A stretch of DNA of 64,000 nt from Deinococcus arboris (GCF_009755355.1 NZ_WQLB01000024.1:3755-67754), one strand, 5' to 3'; positions 36,691 through 54,367 are shown, numbered from the stretch's first letter. The notes: generated from the sequence alone by a model not told the origin. Made by a program: numbers and translations.

Positions 36691-36719
36691 ATCATAGGCC
36701 CACAGTTGAAGACTGTCAA
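36691..36719 (-). promoter_or_regulatory. Consensus sigma-70 type promoter of dnaK
   Basis: On the minus strand TTGACA (36719-36714), a 17-nt spacer and TATGAT (36696-36691). This is the best -35/-10 pair seen in the window. The predicted start near 36684 gives a ~54-nt leader with an AGGAG site. Confidence 0.85.
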
Positions 36720-36723
36720 TAGA

Positions 36724-36744
36724 GTTGAGTGTAGTCGGCTCAAG
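36724..36744 (-). promoter_or_regulatory. HAIR-like operator (HspR binding site) upstream of dnaK
   Basis: Minus strand reads CTTGAGC-N7-ACTCAAC, against the HspR-associated inverted repeat CTTGAGT-N7-ACTCAAG: the same spacing with one mismatch per arm. It ends 4 nt upstream of the dnaK -35. HspR is known to repress dnaK in Deinococcus and actinobacteria, so this is the expected repression site. No hspR gene is in the window. Confidence 0.75.
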
Positions 36745-36804
36745 TTTAGAAGCGGTGAAGATAAAGGGGCTTGCTGGAAGCAGAGCCCGTCCTGACGGCG
36801 TTAA

Positions 36805-37374
36805 CTAGTTCTGATCCAGCTCGTGAAGGGGCACCACCGCCGCGACGTTGCCCACGATGCGGCCGGCGTGCCAGCGCGGCGTCCCCGTCACCACGACCTC
36901 AACCGCCGCGCCGCTGTGGTGGCGCAGCCGCGTGCGGTACGACGAGCTCTGGCCGCCCAGGCGCTCGGCCTGCGCCGCGAGCAGCTGGGCGTGGTCTTCG
37001 GGCAGAGTGAAGTCGAACGGGGTGCGGCCCAGCACCTTGTCCGGCACAGTGCCCAGCAGCCGGGCGTAGGCGCGGTTGACATACACAAAGCGGCCGTCCT
37101 CATCGGTCACAGTGAGCCCGTGCTCCACGCTTTCCATCAGTTGGCGGGCGAACGCTAGTTCCTCGGCGTAAGACTCCTGGAGCTGGCGGTGGCCCCGCAC
37201 CATCCGGACCACGCGCGGCGCCAGCCACGCGGCAATCAGCTGCACCGCCAGTAGAGGAAGCAGCACCCAGAAGGCCAGGGGGCGCGGCACCTGCCACGCC
37301 ACCAGAAAACTGTCCAGGGCCAGCAGGGCGAACAGCAGATACGCCCAGCGCAGCTCCTGCTGGCCTGGTCTCAT
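36805..37374 (-). CDS. Membrane-anchored PAS-domain protein
   Basis: 189 residues. Two transmembrane helices (about 9-27 and 32-52), a short helical linker and one PAS domain (about 75-185; GLTVTDEDGRFVYVNRAYARLLG ... VLGRTPFDFTLPEDH). There is no kinase, GGDEF or other output domain, so it may signal by protein interaction or be a stripped sensor. The ligand is unknown. The ATG lacks an obvious -10 or ribosome site; the start is chosen by the first hydrophobic helix. Confidence 0.75.
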   Translation of the reverse strand: MRPGQQELRWAYLLFALLALDSFLVAWQVPRPLAFWVLLPLLAVQLIAAWLAPRVVRMVRGHRQLQESYAEELAFARQLMESVEHGLTVTDEDGRFVYVNRAYARLLGTVPDKVLGRTPFDFTLPEDHAQLLAAQAERLGGQSSSYRTRLRHHSGAAVEVVVTGTPRWHAGRIVGNVAAVVPLHELDQN

Positions 37375-37474
37375 GCCTTAGCGTGCGGGGGCGGGGGTTA
37401 CAGGGGTCTTACAAAAACCTGACGCTGGGCAGATGCGGCGGCTCCGCGACCTGGGGTTGGCTAGGGTCATAGGC

Positions 37475-37648
37475 ATGAAGGTCAAACCCGCTGGATGCCT
37501 CCTGAGTGCGCTCTCGGCACTGGCGTTCGGCGGTGTGGTGCTGAGTTACGGCGCCCTCTCTTTCGTAGCCGGATTTAACGACAACGGCGACCCTCTGATT
37601 GCTGCCCAGTTGGAACGTATCGCCGCTTGGCTGCGCGCGGTGCTCTAG
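37475..37648 (+). CDS. Small single-pass membrane protein (57 residues)
   Basis: MKVKPAGCLLSALSALAF start, hydrophobic residues about 8-32, then a short amphipathic tail (LIAAQLERIAAWLRAVL). I recognise no family. The gene is credible because TAGGGT at 37462-37467 lies exactly 7 nt before the ATG, the leaderless promoter pattern used throughout the window. Cys8 follows Gly rather than a lipobox, so lipidation is doubtful. Confidence 0.55.
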   Translation: MKVKPAGCLLSALSALAFGGVVLSYGALSFVAGFNDNGDPLIAAQLERIAAWLRAVL

Positions 37649-37854
37649 GTCACTGGCCTCCTGACCCCTTGCGGGTTTTTGTTCCGCGAAAGGCCAAAGG
37701 TAGATCAGCAGGCGCGCTGAAGTGGACGTGAAGGGGCGCGCCCCAGCAGCCAAGTTCATCAGGGTGTGGCTCAACAGGACAGACATGGGCCAGCGAGGGC
37801 CGTCAAGAGAGCCGCGTCGCGGTGCGCTTTGGCCCCCCGCCCTATCCTGACCGT

Positions 37855-43194
<5,340 letters not shown>

Positions 43195-43246
43195 AGCGGA
43201 CAGCTCTGCAGTATCGCACGAAACTCATTTGCTTCGCTAACATTAT

Positions 43247-43306
43247 GGCACGAAAACAAATGTGCCGTAAGCTGTGACGGGCATCTTATTTATTGGCGTC
43301 ACTGCT
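43247..43306. repeat. Two hairpins downstream of the RT gene
   Basis: GGCAC, a 10-nt loop, GTGCC (43247-43266), and AGCTGTGACG ... CGTCACTGCT (about 43271-43305; 9 pairs with one T-T mismatch). They lie beyond the RT terminator as read on the RT strand. Neither has the group II domain V pattern (two-nt bulge plus GNRA-capped 5-bp tip). They could belong to the element's 3' end or to the dnaE 3' region. Confidence 0.35.
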
Positions 43307-43360
43307 ATTCCTATAGGCGGAGGCCGCTTTGTAATTTATAATGTATATATTATATGATCT

Positions 43361-43390
43361 AAAAAGACCCCAAACCATTTTTGAGGTCTT
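43361..43390 (-). terminator. Intrinsic terminator of the reverse-transcriptase unit
   Basis: On the RT strand AAGACCTCAAA, a 5-nt loop, TTTGGGGTCTT (11 pairs with one T-G wobble), followed by T-rich sequence (TCTTTTTAG), about 58 nt after the RT stop codon. Confidence 0.85.
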
Positions 43391-43447
43391 GGAAATATTA
43401 GACAGGTATTAAAAATTGCAAACAACGATATATTATATAGAAAATAG

Positions 43448-45043
43448 CTAGGCTAATTTCAAGTTAAATGATTGAAATATTAAAACTTTGTTGTATGTGG
43501 CGCTTTTCTGGATCAGATAATGATTAATAATCATGACACTTTGATTGATTTTAGAGTTTATATGACAGTCCTTGTAGATATTTTTAGGGCTTAGCGTATT
43601 ATAATCCAGTGGTTTGAAAATGTTTAATCTACATTCACATTTCTTTAGATGTTTGATTCTATAATATTCCCTTTCCAGGCTTAATAGGCCAGCCGTATAC
43701 AATTCACGTCTTGAACAAGTGATTCCTAGCTTATTATTGAGTTTTAGATAAATAATTCTGCGAATCTCCTTATCGATCACGCGAAAAACTCTGGGATTAG
43801 TAGTGGCCGAGAAAAACGACACCCAACTTTTGGGATTACCATTAGTAGTGCCGTTGCATAACTCACATCGCTTCTCAGGAAGGCCAAGTATCTTATGGTT
43901 GACTCTATTGGCCAACCTTCTTATACAACGCGACTTAGTTTTACCAATTAAGTAGTCGTAATTGACTTCGTCTAAAGTCTTGGAAAGAGACTTAATGTAC
44001 TTAATTATATTGTCTGATTTAGGCGAAAGCTGACGAGATGAGATTTTATACCCCAAAAATTCAATATCCTGTGAATTGCAATCTAAAATGAATGTTTTTT
44101 TCTCATTAAGAGTAAGCCGTAGCCGATGGAGCGCTTCTGCGCACTCAGCCTTAATTGCCTCAGCCGAGTCTTTGGACTTGGCAAGAATTATGAAATCATC
44201 TGCATACCTGATATATACGAGGTCGTGAGCTAATCTTAAAGTGCCAATAATCCATTTGTCAAAATCGGCAAGATAAATATTAGCCAGAAGTCCAGAAAGC
44301 ATGCCGCCTTGTGGAATACCTATACTCCTATGTACCCGCTTGGGCTTAGTAATCTTAAATATAAATTTTGACCTCATTCCTTTGTATATTTTTCTTAAAT
44401 ATGTGCTACTCGGGGTTTTGTCGCTTTTTATAAATCTTTTAAAGAGATTGATAATCAATTCATCGTGTTCAATGATATCGCTTAGCTTATCAATTAATAT
44501 TTCATGATCGACTTCATCAAAAAATTTAGAGATATCTGCATCAACTGCCCAAACATAGCCAGAATTTAGATATTTCCTGACTTGCATTGCGGCTCTAGGT
44601 GCCGAAAAACCTTTCCTGTATGCGAAGCAGATTTCATCCCCACTCTGATTCATAAGCTGCTTGTCAAATAATTCGTAAACTGAACTGTAAATCTGCCTCT
44701 GAGCTATGGCATCTCTAATTGTAGAGATGGATAGCGTGCGGTATCCCTTTGGAATTTTGGGAATCTCTATCTCCCGAAGAGGAGAAAAGAAATATCTACC
44801 TGAAAGCAATCTTAGAGAGATGTTATCCAAGTTTTTTTCCAGCTGTTTTTCGAAGTCCCTAAATTCAATACCATCTACACCCATGGGGATGGTAAATATT
44901 GTAGAGTCGAAGCCATCTCTTCTACTCAACTTATATTGAAAATATGACTTTTTGACCTCTGACTTTGAAAAATAAAACTCGCGTCTAAGCAAAATGTAAC
45001 ACCCCTCTGCGTACGCACAACGGCAAATGCCAGAGGGGTGCAA
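43448..45043 (-). CDS. Solitary group II-like/unknown-group reverse transcriptase
   Basis: Up to 531 residues. RT motifs in order: ipK block (SPLREIEIPKIPKGYRTLSI, 88-107), motif A VDADISKFFDEVDH (168-180), motif B IPQGGMLSGLLANIYL (243-258), YADD catalytic box RYADDFIILA (279-288), and FLGYKI (328-333). The match to group II intron RTs is clear, but no maturase-X or En domain is recognised. The C-terminal ~200 residues are Lys/Asn-rich with CxxC (392, 395) and CxC (468, 470) that might bind zinc. No retron VTG motif. The TTG at 45043 lies inside a strong pseudoknot; real translation probably begins at a downstream codon, for example TTG 44992 or ATG 44884. Codon use is unlike all neighbours. 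Confidence 0.88.
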   Translation of the reverse strand: MHPSGICRCAYAEGCYILLRREFYFSKSEVKKSYFQYKLSRRDGFDSTIFTIPMGVDGIEFRDFEKQLEKNLDNISLRLLSGRYFFSPLREIEIPKIPKGYRTLSISTIRDAIAQRQIYSSVYELFDKQLMNQSGDEICFAYRKGFSAPRAAMQVRKYLNSGYVWAVDADISKFFDEVDHEILIDKLSDIIEHDELIINLFKRFIKSDKTPSSTYLRKIYKGMRSKFIFKITKPKRVHRSIGIPQGGMLSGLLANIYLADFDKWIIGTLRLAHDLVYIRYADDFIILAKSKDSAEAIKAECAEALHRLRLTLNEKKTFILDCNSQDIEFLGYKISSRQLSPKSDNIIKYIKSLSKTLDEVNYDYLIGKTKSRCIRRLANRVNHKILGLPEKRCELCNGTTNGNPKSWVSFFSATTNPRVFRVIDKEIRRIIYLKLNNKLGITCSRRELYTAGLLSLEREYYRIKHLKKCECRLNIFKPLDYNTLSPKNIYKDCHINSKINQSVMIINHYLIQKSATYNKVLIFQSFNLKLA

Positions 45044-45056
45044 AATTGTTGCCGTT
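45000..45056 (-). other. H-type pseudoknot at the RT gene start
   Basis: RT strand: helix 1 AACGGCAA (45056-45049) with TTGCCGTT (45026-45019), 8 bp; helix 2 CACCCCTCTG (45040-45031) with CAGAGGGGTG (45009-45000), 10 bp. The strands interleave 1-2-1'-2', the definition of an H-type pseudoknot, and all 18 pairs are Watson-Crick. It covers the region between the putative ncRNA and the RT coding sequence. Confidence 0.7.
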
Positions 45057-45169
45057 CCCTATGATCTTCACAGATCACAGTAAACCATGCGCTCCTTACG
45101 GAGCGTGGGAGAACCTGTGCAAGCGGCGGTGCGCGGGCATTGTGGTCTCTCCTCCTCGTCCCAGCTTCG

Positions 45170-45175
45170 ATTATA
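45170..45175 (-). promoter_or_regulatory. TATAAT extended -10 in the RT leader
   Basis: On the RT strand TGG-TATAAT, an exact -10 hexamer with a TGN extension and no good -35. It sits in the loop of the CCAGCTCGAT/ATCGAAGCTGG inverted repeat, so it may be a repressor-controlled promoter instead of, or as well as, part of a structured RNA. Confidence 0.5.
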
Positions 45176-45249
45176 CCATCGAGCTGGAACTATTACCCTT
45201 ACTGGGACCTGTCGGCGGCGACCCACTATGTAATCGCACTTTAACAATA

Positions 45250-48896
<3,647 letters not shown>

Positions 48897-48913
48897 GAAA
48901 ACTCCTTGGGGGG

Positions 48914-49627
48914 TCAGAGGATGCGGGCGGAATCACCCAGGCGCAGGTGGCCGGGCCGCGCCACATGGGCCAGCACGCCAAAACACACGTCGGGATGAAG
49001 GGTCGAGATGCTTTTAAGAACACTGTCGTCAGCGGGAATGCCTGGCTGGGCCAGATTCACCATCACGCAGCGGGGCATGGGGGCAACGACAGTGATGATG
49101 AGGTCATCGCCGATGGCCAAGTGCTGGCCCAGCCAGCTCTCTTCCAGGTGTTCAGGAGCAGAGCCGGTGTCGAGCAGGATGTTGGGCCGAAAGTGCTCGG
49201 CGGGCACAGGGGCCCTATGCGCCTCACCCAGCCAGGCCAGGGCCGAGGTGGTCAGCAGATGGATGGCCCCTTCGTCAAAATGAGAAATCTCGCGTTCGGG
49301 TGTGACCTTGACGATTCGGCCTGTGCTTTCCCGCAGGGCAGCGGTGGCCTGCGGCGAGGTGGCTGGGTGCGTCTCGCCACTCGGCAGGGTCAGGGCGGGT
49401 TCTGCCTCTCCATCCGCCAGCGCCGCGCGGAACTCAAGCAGCCCGTCCATCCGCCGGAAGCGGCGGGTGCTTTTGCCTGAGCCGAACTTTCCGTCCTCGT
49501 CCTCAACGGCCCACCAGCGGTCGCCCGTCAGGCCCCGCGCGTCCACCTGAACCTGCGTCAGGGCTTCCCCGCCCACCGACTTGATGGGGTAACGAAAGAG
49601 CTGGGTCACGTGACCAACCAGACTCAT
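48914..49627 (-). CDS. MOSC-domain protein
   Basis: 237 residues. N-terminal MOSC_N beta-barrel ([35 protein letters not shown]) and C-terminal MOSC domain with the single conserved Cys in [14 protein letters not shown] proteins handle sulfur or molybdenum cofactors, for example reduction of N-hydroxylated bases (YcbX/mARC type). A purine link through detoxification of N-hydroxylated purines would suit its place inside the pur operon but is inference. The ATG overlaps the upstream stop (ATGA). Confidence 0.85.
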   Translation of the reverse strand: MSLVGHVTQLFRYPIKSVGGEALTQVQVDARGLTGDRWWAVEDEDGKFGSGKSTRRFRRMDGLLEFRAALADGEAEPALTLPSGETHPATSPQATAALRESTGRIVKVTPEREISHFDEGAIHLLTTSALAWLGEAHRAPVPAEHFRPNILLDTGSAPEHLEESWLGQHLAIGDDLIITVVAPMPRCVMVNLAQPGIPADDSVLKSISTLHPDVCFGVLAHVARPGHLRLGDSARIL

Positions 49628-49980
49628 CCTGTCCCCCGCACCAGCAGTCGCAGCCACCAGAGTAGACCGCCGGCCGTCAGCACCAGCGCCAAAAAAGCGC
49701 TCAGGAACAGTTCGAAGAGGCCGGCGTCCACAGGTTCAAAAGCGGCGCTGCGGTAGGGGTTCCAGGTGGGGGCGACAGTGCCGAGCAGGCCGAGGGCAAA
49801 GGTCAGCAGCACGGTGAGCACTACAGCTGCCAGCAGCGCAGCCCCGACGGCCAGTCCCGCTCTGGGCCAGGGCAGCAGGGCCGGAACACGCCAGGCCGTG
49901 AAGACAGGCAGCAGGACCAGCGCCAGCAGTAAAGCAGCGCTGCCCCACAGCAGTAGGGTGTCCCACGGCAGGCGGCTCAT
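49624..49980 (-). CDS. Small integral membrane protein, unknown function
   Basis: 118 residues with three predicted transmembrane helices (about 8-28, 42-68, 88-113). I recognise no family. It starts 3 nt after the purQ stop and overlaps the MOSC start, so it is cotranscribed with pur genes. A role as partner of the MOSC protein or as a transporter component cannot be decided. Confidence 0.65.
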   Translation of the reverse strand: MSRLPWDTLLLWGSAALLLALVLLPVFTAWRVPALLPWPRAGLAVGAALLAAVVLTVLLTFALGLLGTVAPTWNPYRSAAFEPVDAGLFELFLSAFLALVLTAGGLLWWLRLLVRGTG

Positions 49981-49983
49981 GCG

Positions 49984-50655
49984 TTAGCGCGCAGCCAGCG
50001 CGGCCGTCAGGCTCTCGAACAGGCCCCGGCCATCTTCGCTGCCCAGCAAGGCTTCAATGGCGCGTTCGGGGTGCGGCATCATGCCCAGCACGTTGCCGCG
50101 CGCGTTCACGATGCCAGCAATGTCATTCAGCGACCCGTTGGGGTTGTCCACGTAGCGGAACACCACGCGGCCTTCGCCTTCCAGCTCGGCAATGGTGTCT
50201 GGGTCCGCGTAGTAGTTGCCTTCGCCGTGGGCAATCGGAATTTCGATGACCTGACCCTGGGCATAGGCACCGGTAAACGCCGTGCCCGTGTTTTCCACGC
50301 GCAGATGCACGGGCCTGCACATAAAGTGCAGCTCGCGGTTGCGGCTCAGGGCGCCGGGGAGCAGGCCCGATTCGGTCAGCACCTGAAAGCCGTTGCACAC
50401 GCCCAGCACAAAGCCGCCGCGCTCGGCGTGGGCTTTCACCGCTTCCATAATCGGGCTACGCGCGGCAATGGCGCCGCTTCGCAGGTGGTCGCCGTAAGAA
50501 AAGCCGCCGGGCAGAAACACGAGGTCAGTGCCCTGGGGCAGCTGCGCCTCGGTGTGCCAGACAAACTGGCTGCGTTCGTCCAGCAGCAGCTGCGCGGCGT
50601 GCAGGGCGTCGCCGTCGCAGTTAGAGCCGGGAAACTGGATAACGGCGGTGTTCAC
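49984..50655 (-). CDS. purQ: Phosphoribosylformylglycinamidine synthase subunit PurQ (glutaminase)
   Basis: 223 residues. Class I glutamine amidotransferase: nucleophile Cys in [32 protein letters not shown] near the N-terminus, and the His-Glu pair in MMPHPERA. Supplies ammonia to PurL. GTG start, overlapping the purS stop by GTGA, so subunit synthesis is coupled. Confidence 0.96.
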   Translation of the reverse strand: MNTAVIQFPGSNCDGDALHAAQLLLDERSQFVWHTEAQLPQGTDLVFLPGGFSYGDHLRSGAIAARSPIMEAVKAHAERGGFVLGVCNGFQVLTESGLLPGALSRNRELHFMCRPVHLRVENTGTAFTGAYAQGQVIEIPIAHGEGNYYADPDTIAELEGEGRVVFRYVDNPNGSLNDIAGIVNARGNVLGMMPHPERAIEALLGSEDGRGLFESLTAALAAR

Positions 50656-50903
50656 GCCTCCTCCAGCTCCCAGCGGGCGTCTTCCATGACGGGGTTACTC
50701 AGCACGTTCTGCGTGATGTCTTTCAGCTGCGCTTCGGCCGCCTCGCGGGTGCCGGTCAGGGTCAATTCGATGTACTTGCCCACGCGCACCCCGGCCACGT
50801 TGCCGTGGTCCAGGTGTGACAGGGCGCGCTCTACGGTGCGGCCCTGGGGGTCAAGGATGCTGGGTTTGAGGGTCACGAACACTTTGGCTTTGTAGGTGGA
50901 CAT
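50652..50903 (-). CDS. purS: Phosphoribosylformylglycinamidine synthase subunit PurS
   Basis: 83 residues. Typical Pur[33 protein letters not shown] start and [11 protein letters not shown] core. It bridges PurL and PurQ in the FGAR amidotransferase complex. Preceded by the methyltransferase gene (23-nt gap) and overlapping purQ. Confidence 0.95.
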   Translation of the reverse strand: MSTYKAKVFVTLKPSILDPQGRTVERALSHLDHGNVAGVRVGKYIELTLTGTREAAEAQLKDITQNVLSNPVMEDARWELEEA

Positions 50904-50926
50904 AAAAGGCTCCAGAAATCGCGCGT

Positions 50927-51643
50927 TCAGGCGGCGCGGCAGATGTAGGCGGCAAAGACGCCGGACGAACTGTACTCGGCCTGCTCAATGCAAAAGCCGC
51001 TGCGTTCCAGCATGGGTTCGAGCAGCCAGGTAAAGGTGCTGAATTCTTCCCGGATGTGGGTGGCCAGCATGTCGGCGGTGTAGCTGCCGGGCGGGTAGTG
51101 CGCGGCAGCTTCCAGCCACTGCGAGAGACTGGCCTCGGTCTGGGCAGGTGCAAAGGAAAAGGCGATGTCTTTCAGGCGCAGCACGCCGCCGGGCTTCAGG
51201 GCCGCGCGCAGCCGCCGCAGGGCCTGCACCTTCCAGAAATCCGGCAGATGGTGCAGGGCGTTGCGGCAGAAGATGAACTCCACGGGCGGCGCCACCTGAA
51301 GACTCAGGAAGCTGCCTTCGATCAGCCTGACGTTGTCCAGGGCGGCGGCCCTGAGCTTTTCGGCGGCGGCGTCCAGCATGGCGCGTGAAGGCTCGACCAG
51401 CAGCACCTGCCGGCACAGGGGCGCCGCGGCCACCGCAAAGGTGCCTGTTCCCGCCCCCATGTCCAGCACCGTGTCCTGCCGGGAGAGGCCCGGGGCCCTG
51501 AGCACGTCAATGTCGGGCGCCGGGTCGAACTGGGCGCGCGCGTCGTAGGCCGCCACCTGACCGGCGTCCAGATGTTCGGGGCCAGCGGTGCTCAGTTCGT
51601 CAAACGCCCAGGCGTGGGCAAGGGGGGAGGGGCCAGGCGTCAT
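50927..51643 (-). CDS. Class I SAM-dependent methyltransferase
   Basis: 238 residues with a Methyltransf_25/11-type Rossmann core: motif I VLDMGAGTGTFAVAA (about 60), the acidic motif II LLVEPS, and motif IV FCRNALHHLPDF. Substrate not recognisable. It lies between purC and purS, 3 nt after purC, so it is part of the operon; involvement in purine metabolism is not established. Confidence 0.82.
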   Translation of the reverse strand: MTPGPSPLAHAWAFDELSTAGPEHLDAGQVAAYDARAQFDPAPDIDVLRAPGLSRQDTVLDMGAGTGTFAVAAAPLCRQVLLVEPSRAMLDAAAEKLRAAALDNVRLIEGSFLSLQVAPPVEFIFCRNALHHLPDFWKVQALRRLRAALKPGGVLRLKDIAFSFAPAQTEASLSQWLEAAAHYPPGSYTADMLATHIREEFSTFTWLLEPMLERSGFCIEQAEYSSSGVFAAYICRAA

Positions 51644-51646
51644 AGG

Positions 51647-52369
51647 TCAGGTGCCGGCGGGTGCCATCACGCGGCGCAGCATCTCGTTGTAGGCGTCTTC
51701 CACGCCGCCCAGGTCGCGGCGGAAGCGGTCTTTGTCGAGCTTCTCGCCCGTCTGGGCGTCCCAGAAGCGGCAGGTGTCCGGGCTGATTTCGTCGGCCAGG
51801 ATGACGGTGCCGTCGGCGGTCCGGCCAAATTCCAGCTTGAAATCAATCAGCTTTACGCCGCGCGCCGCAAAATACGGCACCAGGAAGGCCTGCACCTTCA
51901 GCGCCAGTTCACGGATCCGGTCCAGTTCTCCGGGAGTGGCCCAGCCCAGGGCCACGGCGGTGTCCGTATTGATGAGGGGGTCGCCCAGAGCGTCACTCTT
52001 GTAGCAGAACTCCACCACGGGACGCGCCAGGGCCGTCCCTTCCTCAATGCCCAGGCGCTTGCTGAACGACCCGGCCGCCACATTCCGCACAATGACCTCC
52101 ACCGGAATGATGGTCACGGCCCGCACGCGCTGCTCGGTCTCAGAGAGCTGCGCCAGAAAGTGCGTCGGAATCCCGGCCGCTTCCAGCTGCGGAAACAGGT
52201 GGGCCGTGATGGCGTTGTTCACCGCGCCCTTGCCGCCAATCTGGGCCTTTTTCACGCCGTTAAAGGCGGTGGCGTCATCCTTGTACTCCACCACATACTC
52301 CTCGGCAGTGTCGGTGGCGTACACGCGCTTGGCCTTGCCCTCGTACTTCAGTGCGCCTCTGGTGGTCAT
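51647..52369 (-). CDS. purC: Phosphoribosylaminoimidazole-succinocarboxamide synthase (SAICAR synthetase)
   Basis: 240 residues. [13 protein letters not shown] start, [23 protein letters not shown], and the aspartate/ATP site DFKLEFGR ... [14 protein letters not shown]. The start at 52369 has GGAG 6 nt upstream; the longer frame is not supported. First gene of the pur operon, with a structured ~300-nt leader (see next entry). Confidence 0.96.
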   Translation of the reverse strand: MTTRGALKYEGKAKRVYATDTAEEYVVEYKDDATAFNGVKKAQIGGKGAVNNAITAHLFPQLEAAGIPTHFLAQLSETEQRVRAVTIIPVEVIVRNVAAGSFSKRLGIEEGTALARPVVEFCYKSDALGDPLINTDTAVALGWATPGELDRIRELALKVQAFLVPYFAARGVKLIDFKLEFGRTADGTVILADEISPDTCRFWDAQTGEKLDKDRFRRDLGGVEDAYNEMLRRVMAPAGT

Positions 52370-52685
52370 GCGGTCTCCGTGCCCTGGGCGGGCCAAGTAG
52401 GACAGGCGTCCCCCGTAACTTGGTCGGGGCGACGCCTGGATGTCGCGGTGCTGAACATGGGCTGTCTCCATCGCCGTCTCTCGGACGGGCTTACCGCGCC
52501 GGGCGCGGGGCGTCTCTCGGGACGCGGGTGGACATGGTGTGCAGTGGCCCCGGAAGGTCTGCCGTACCCCAGCGTAACACCCCGGCTGCGCGGGGCGGCC
52601 AGGGTGTTCAGAGGACTGGGACGAAAAGGGCGTTTGGGGCCTGGTGACAGGGTCCAGTGACGCGGTCTGGTCTCAGGCAGGGCGC
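52370..52685 (-). promoter_or_regulatory. 316-bp structured purC leader region
   Basis: No gene seen. On the purC strand the region holds, in order: AACACCC...GGGTGTT stem (about 52605-52579) followed by TACGCT as a possible -10; two short hairpins with the same loop, GCGTC-CCGAGA-GACGC (about 52524-52509) and CCGTC-CGAGA-GACGG (about 52487-52473); and a strong stem CAGGCGTC-G-CCCCG / CGGGGGACGCCTG (52438-52403) ending 34 nt before the ATG. No known riboswitch consensus was matched. Attenuation or protein-controlled translation of the pur operon is a reasonable guess. Confidence 0.5.
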
Positions 52686-54095
<1,410 letters not shown>

Positions 54096-54367
54096 ACAGG
54101 GCCGACTGTAGCGCCGCCGGGGGCGTGGGATTGTCCCAAAAGGCGGGAAGTGGGGTGTGGGATATGGAAAGTGAAAACAGGAAGGCAGAACGTGCCGGGC
54201 TCTTCCACACCCCACAACTGCTTCTCTCAACCCCACTGAAGGCGCCCCTCACGCGCGGTCACGCGGGGCTGCGTAGGGTGGGGCCGTTCAAACACGGTGG
54301 GCGCCGCCCAGACAGATGGGTCTGAGGCTCTGCGCGCCGCCCGGTCCGCTTTCCCACGGAGGTTTCC

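Larger units (their letters stand above)
43213..45239 (-). mobile_element. AT-rich reverse-transcriptase island between dnaE and purF
   Basis: About 2 kb with a sharp drop in GC (RT gene roughly one-third G+C against about two-thirds around it) and AT-ending codons, clear signs of horizontal origin. It holds one RT gene, a structured leader and a terminator. The proposed limits are the 7-bp direct repeat ATCGCAC at 43213-43219 and 45233-45239, which on the RT strand makes the element begin with GTGCGAT, resembling the GUGYG 5' end of group II introns. The right limit is only 10 nt past the purF stop codon. Limits are tentative. Confidence 0.55.
45000..45239 (-). ncRNA. Putative structured RNA upstream of the reverse transcriptase
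   Basis: Read on the RT strand, 5' to 3': GTGCG start (45239); nested stem GTCCCAG/CTGGGAC (45208-45202 with 45164-45158) enclosing or competing with CCAGCTCGAT/ATCGAAGCTGG around a perfect TATAAT; a GGAGA...TCTCC-closed GC-rich domain (about 45155-45107); hairpin CGCTCC-GTAA-GGAGCG (45105-45090); hairpin CTGTGATCT-GTGA-AGATCATAG (45080-45059); and an H-type pseudoknot (45056-45000). Both small hairpins have GNRA tetraloops. No protein frame is convincing. Comparable RNAs occur as group II intron 5' domains and as ncRNA partners of defence RTs. The RNA's existence is inferred from structure only. Confidence 0.55.

Noticed and set aside
36631..36760. CIRCE (HrcA) operator upstream of dnaK
   Set aside because: No TTAGCACTC-N9-GAGTGCTAA-like sequence; the palindrome present fits HAIR instead.
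43195..43447. Group II intron domain V/VI downstream of the RT
   Set aside because: Both hairpins there lack the ~34-nt domain V pattern (catalytic triad helix, 2-nt bulge, GNRA-capped tip). A complete intron is therefore not supported.
43448..45239. Retron
   Set aside because: The RT lacks the VTG motif and NAxxH-type region, and no msr/msd arrangement (inverted a1/a2 repeats with priming guanosine) was found.
52473..52524. Guanidine-II (mini-ykkC) riboswitch in the purC leader
   Set aside because: The twin hairpins are reminiscent, but the loops are CGAGA/CCGAGA, not the required ACGR.
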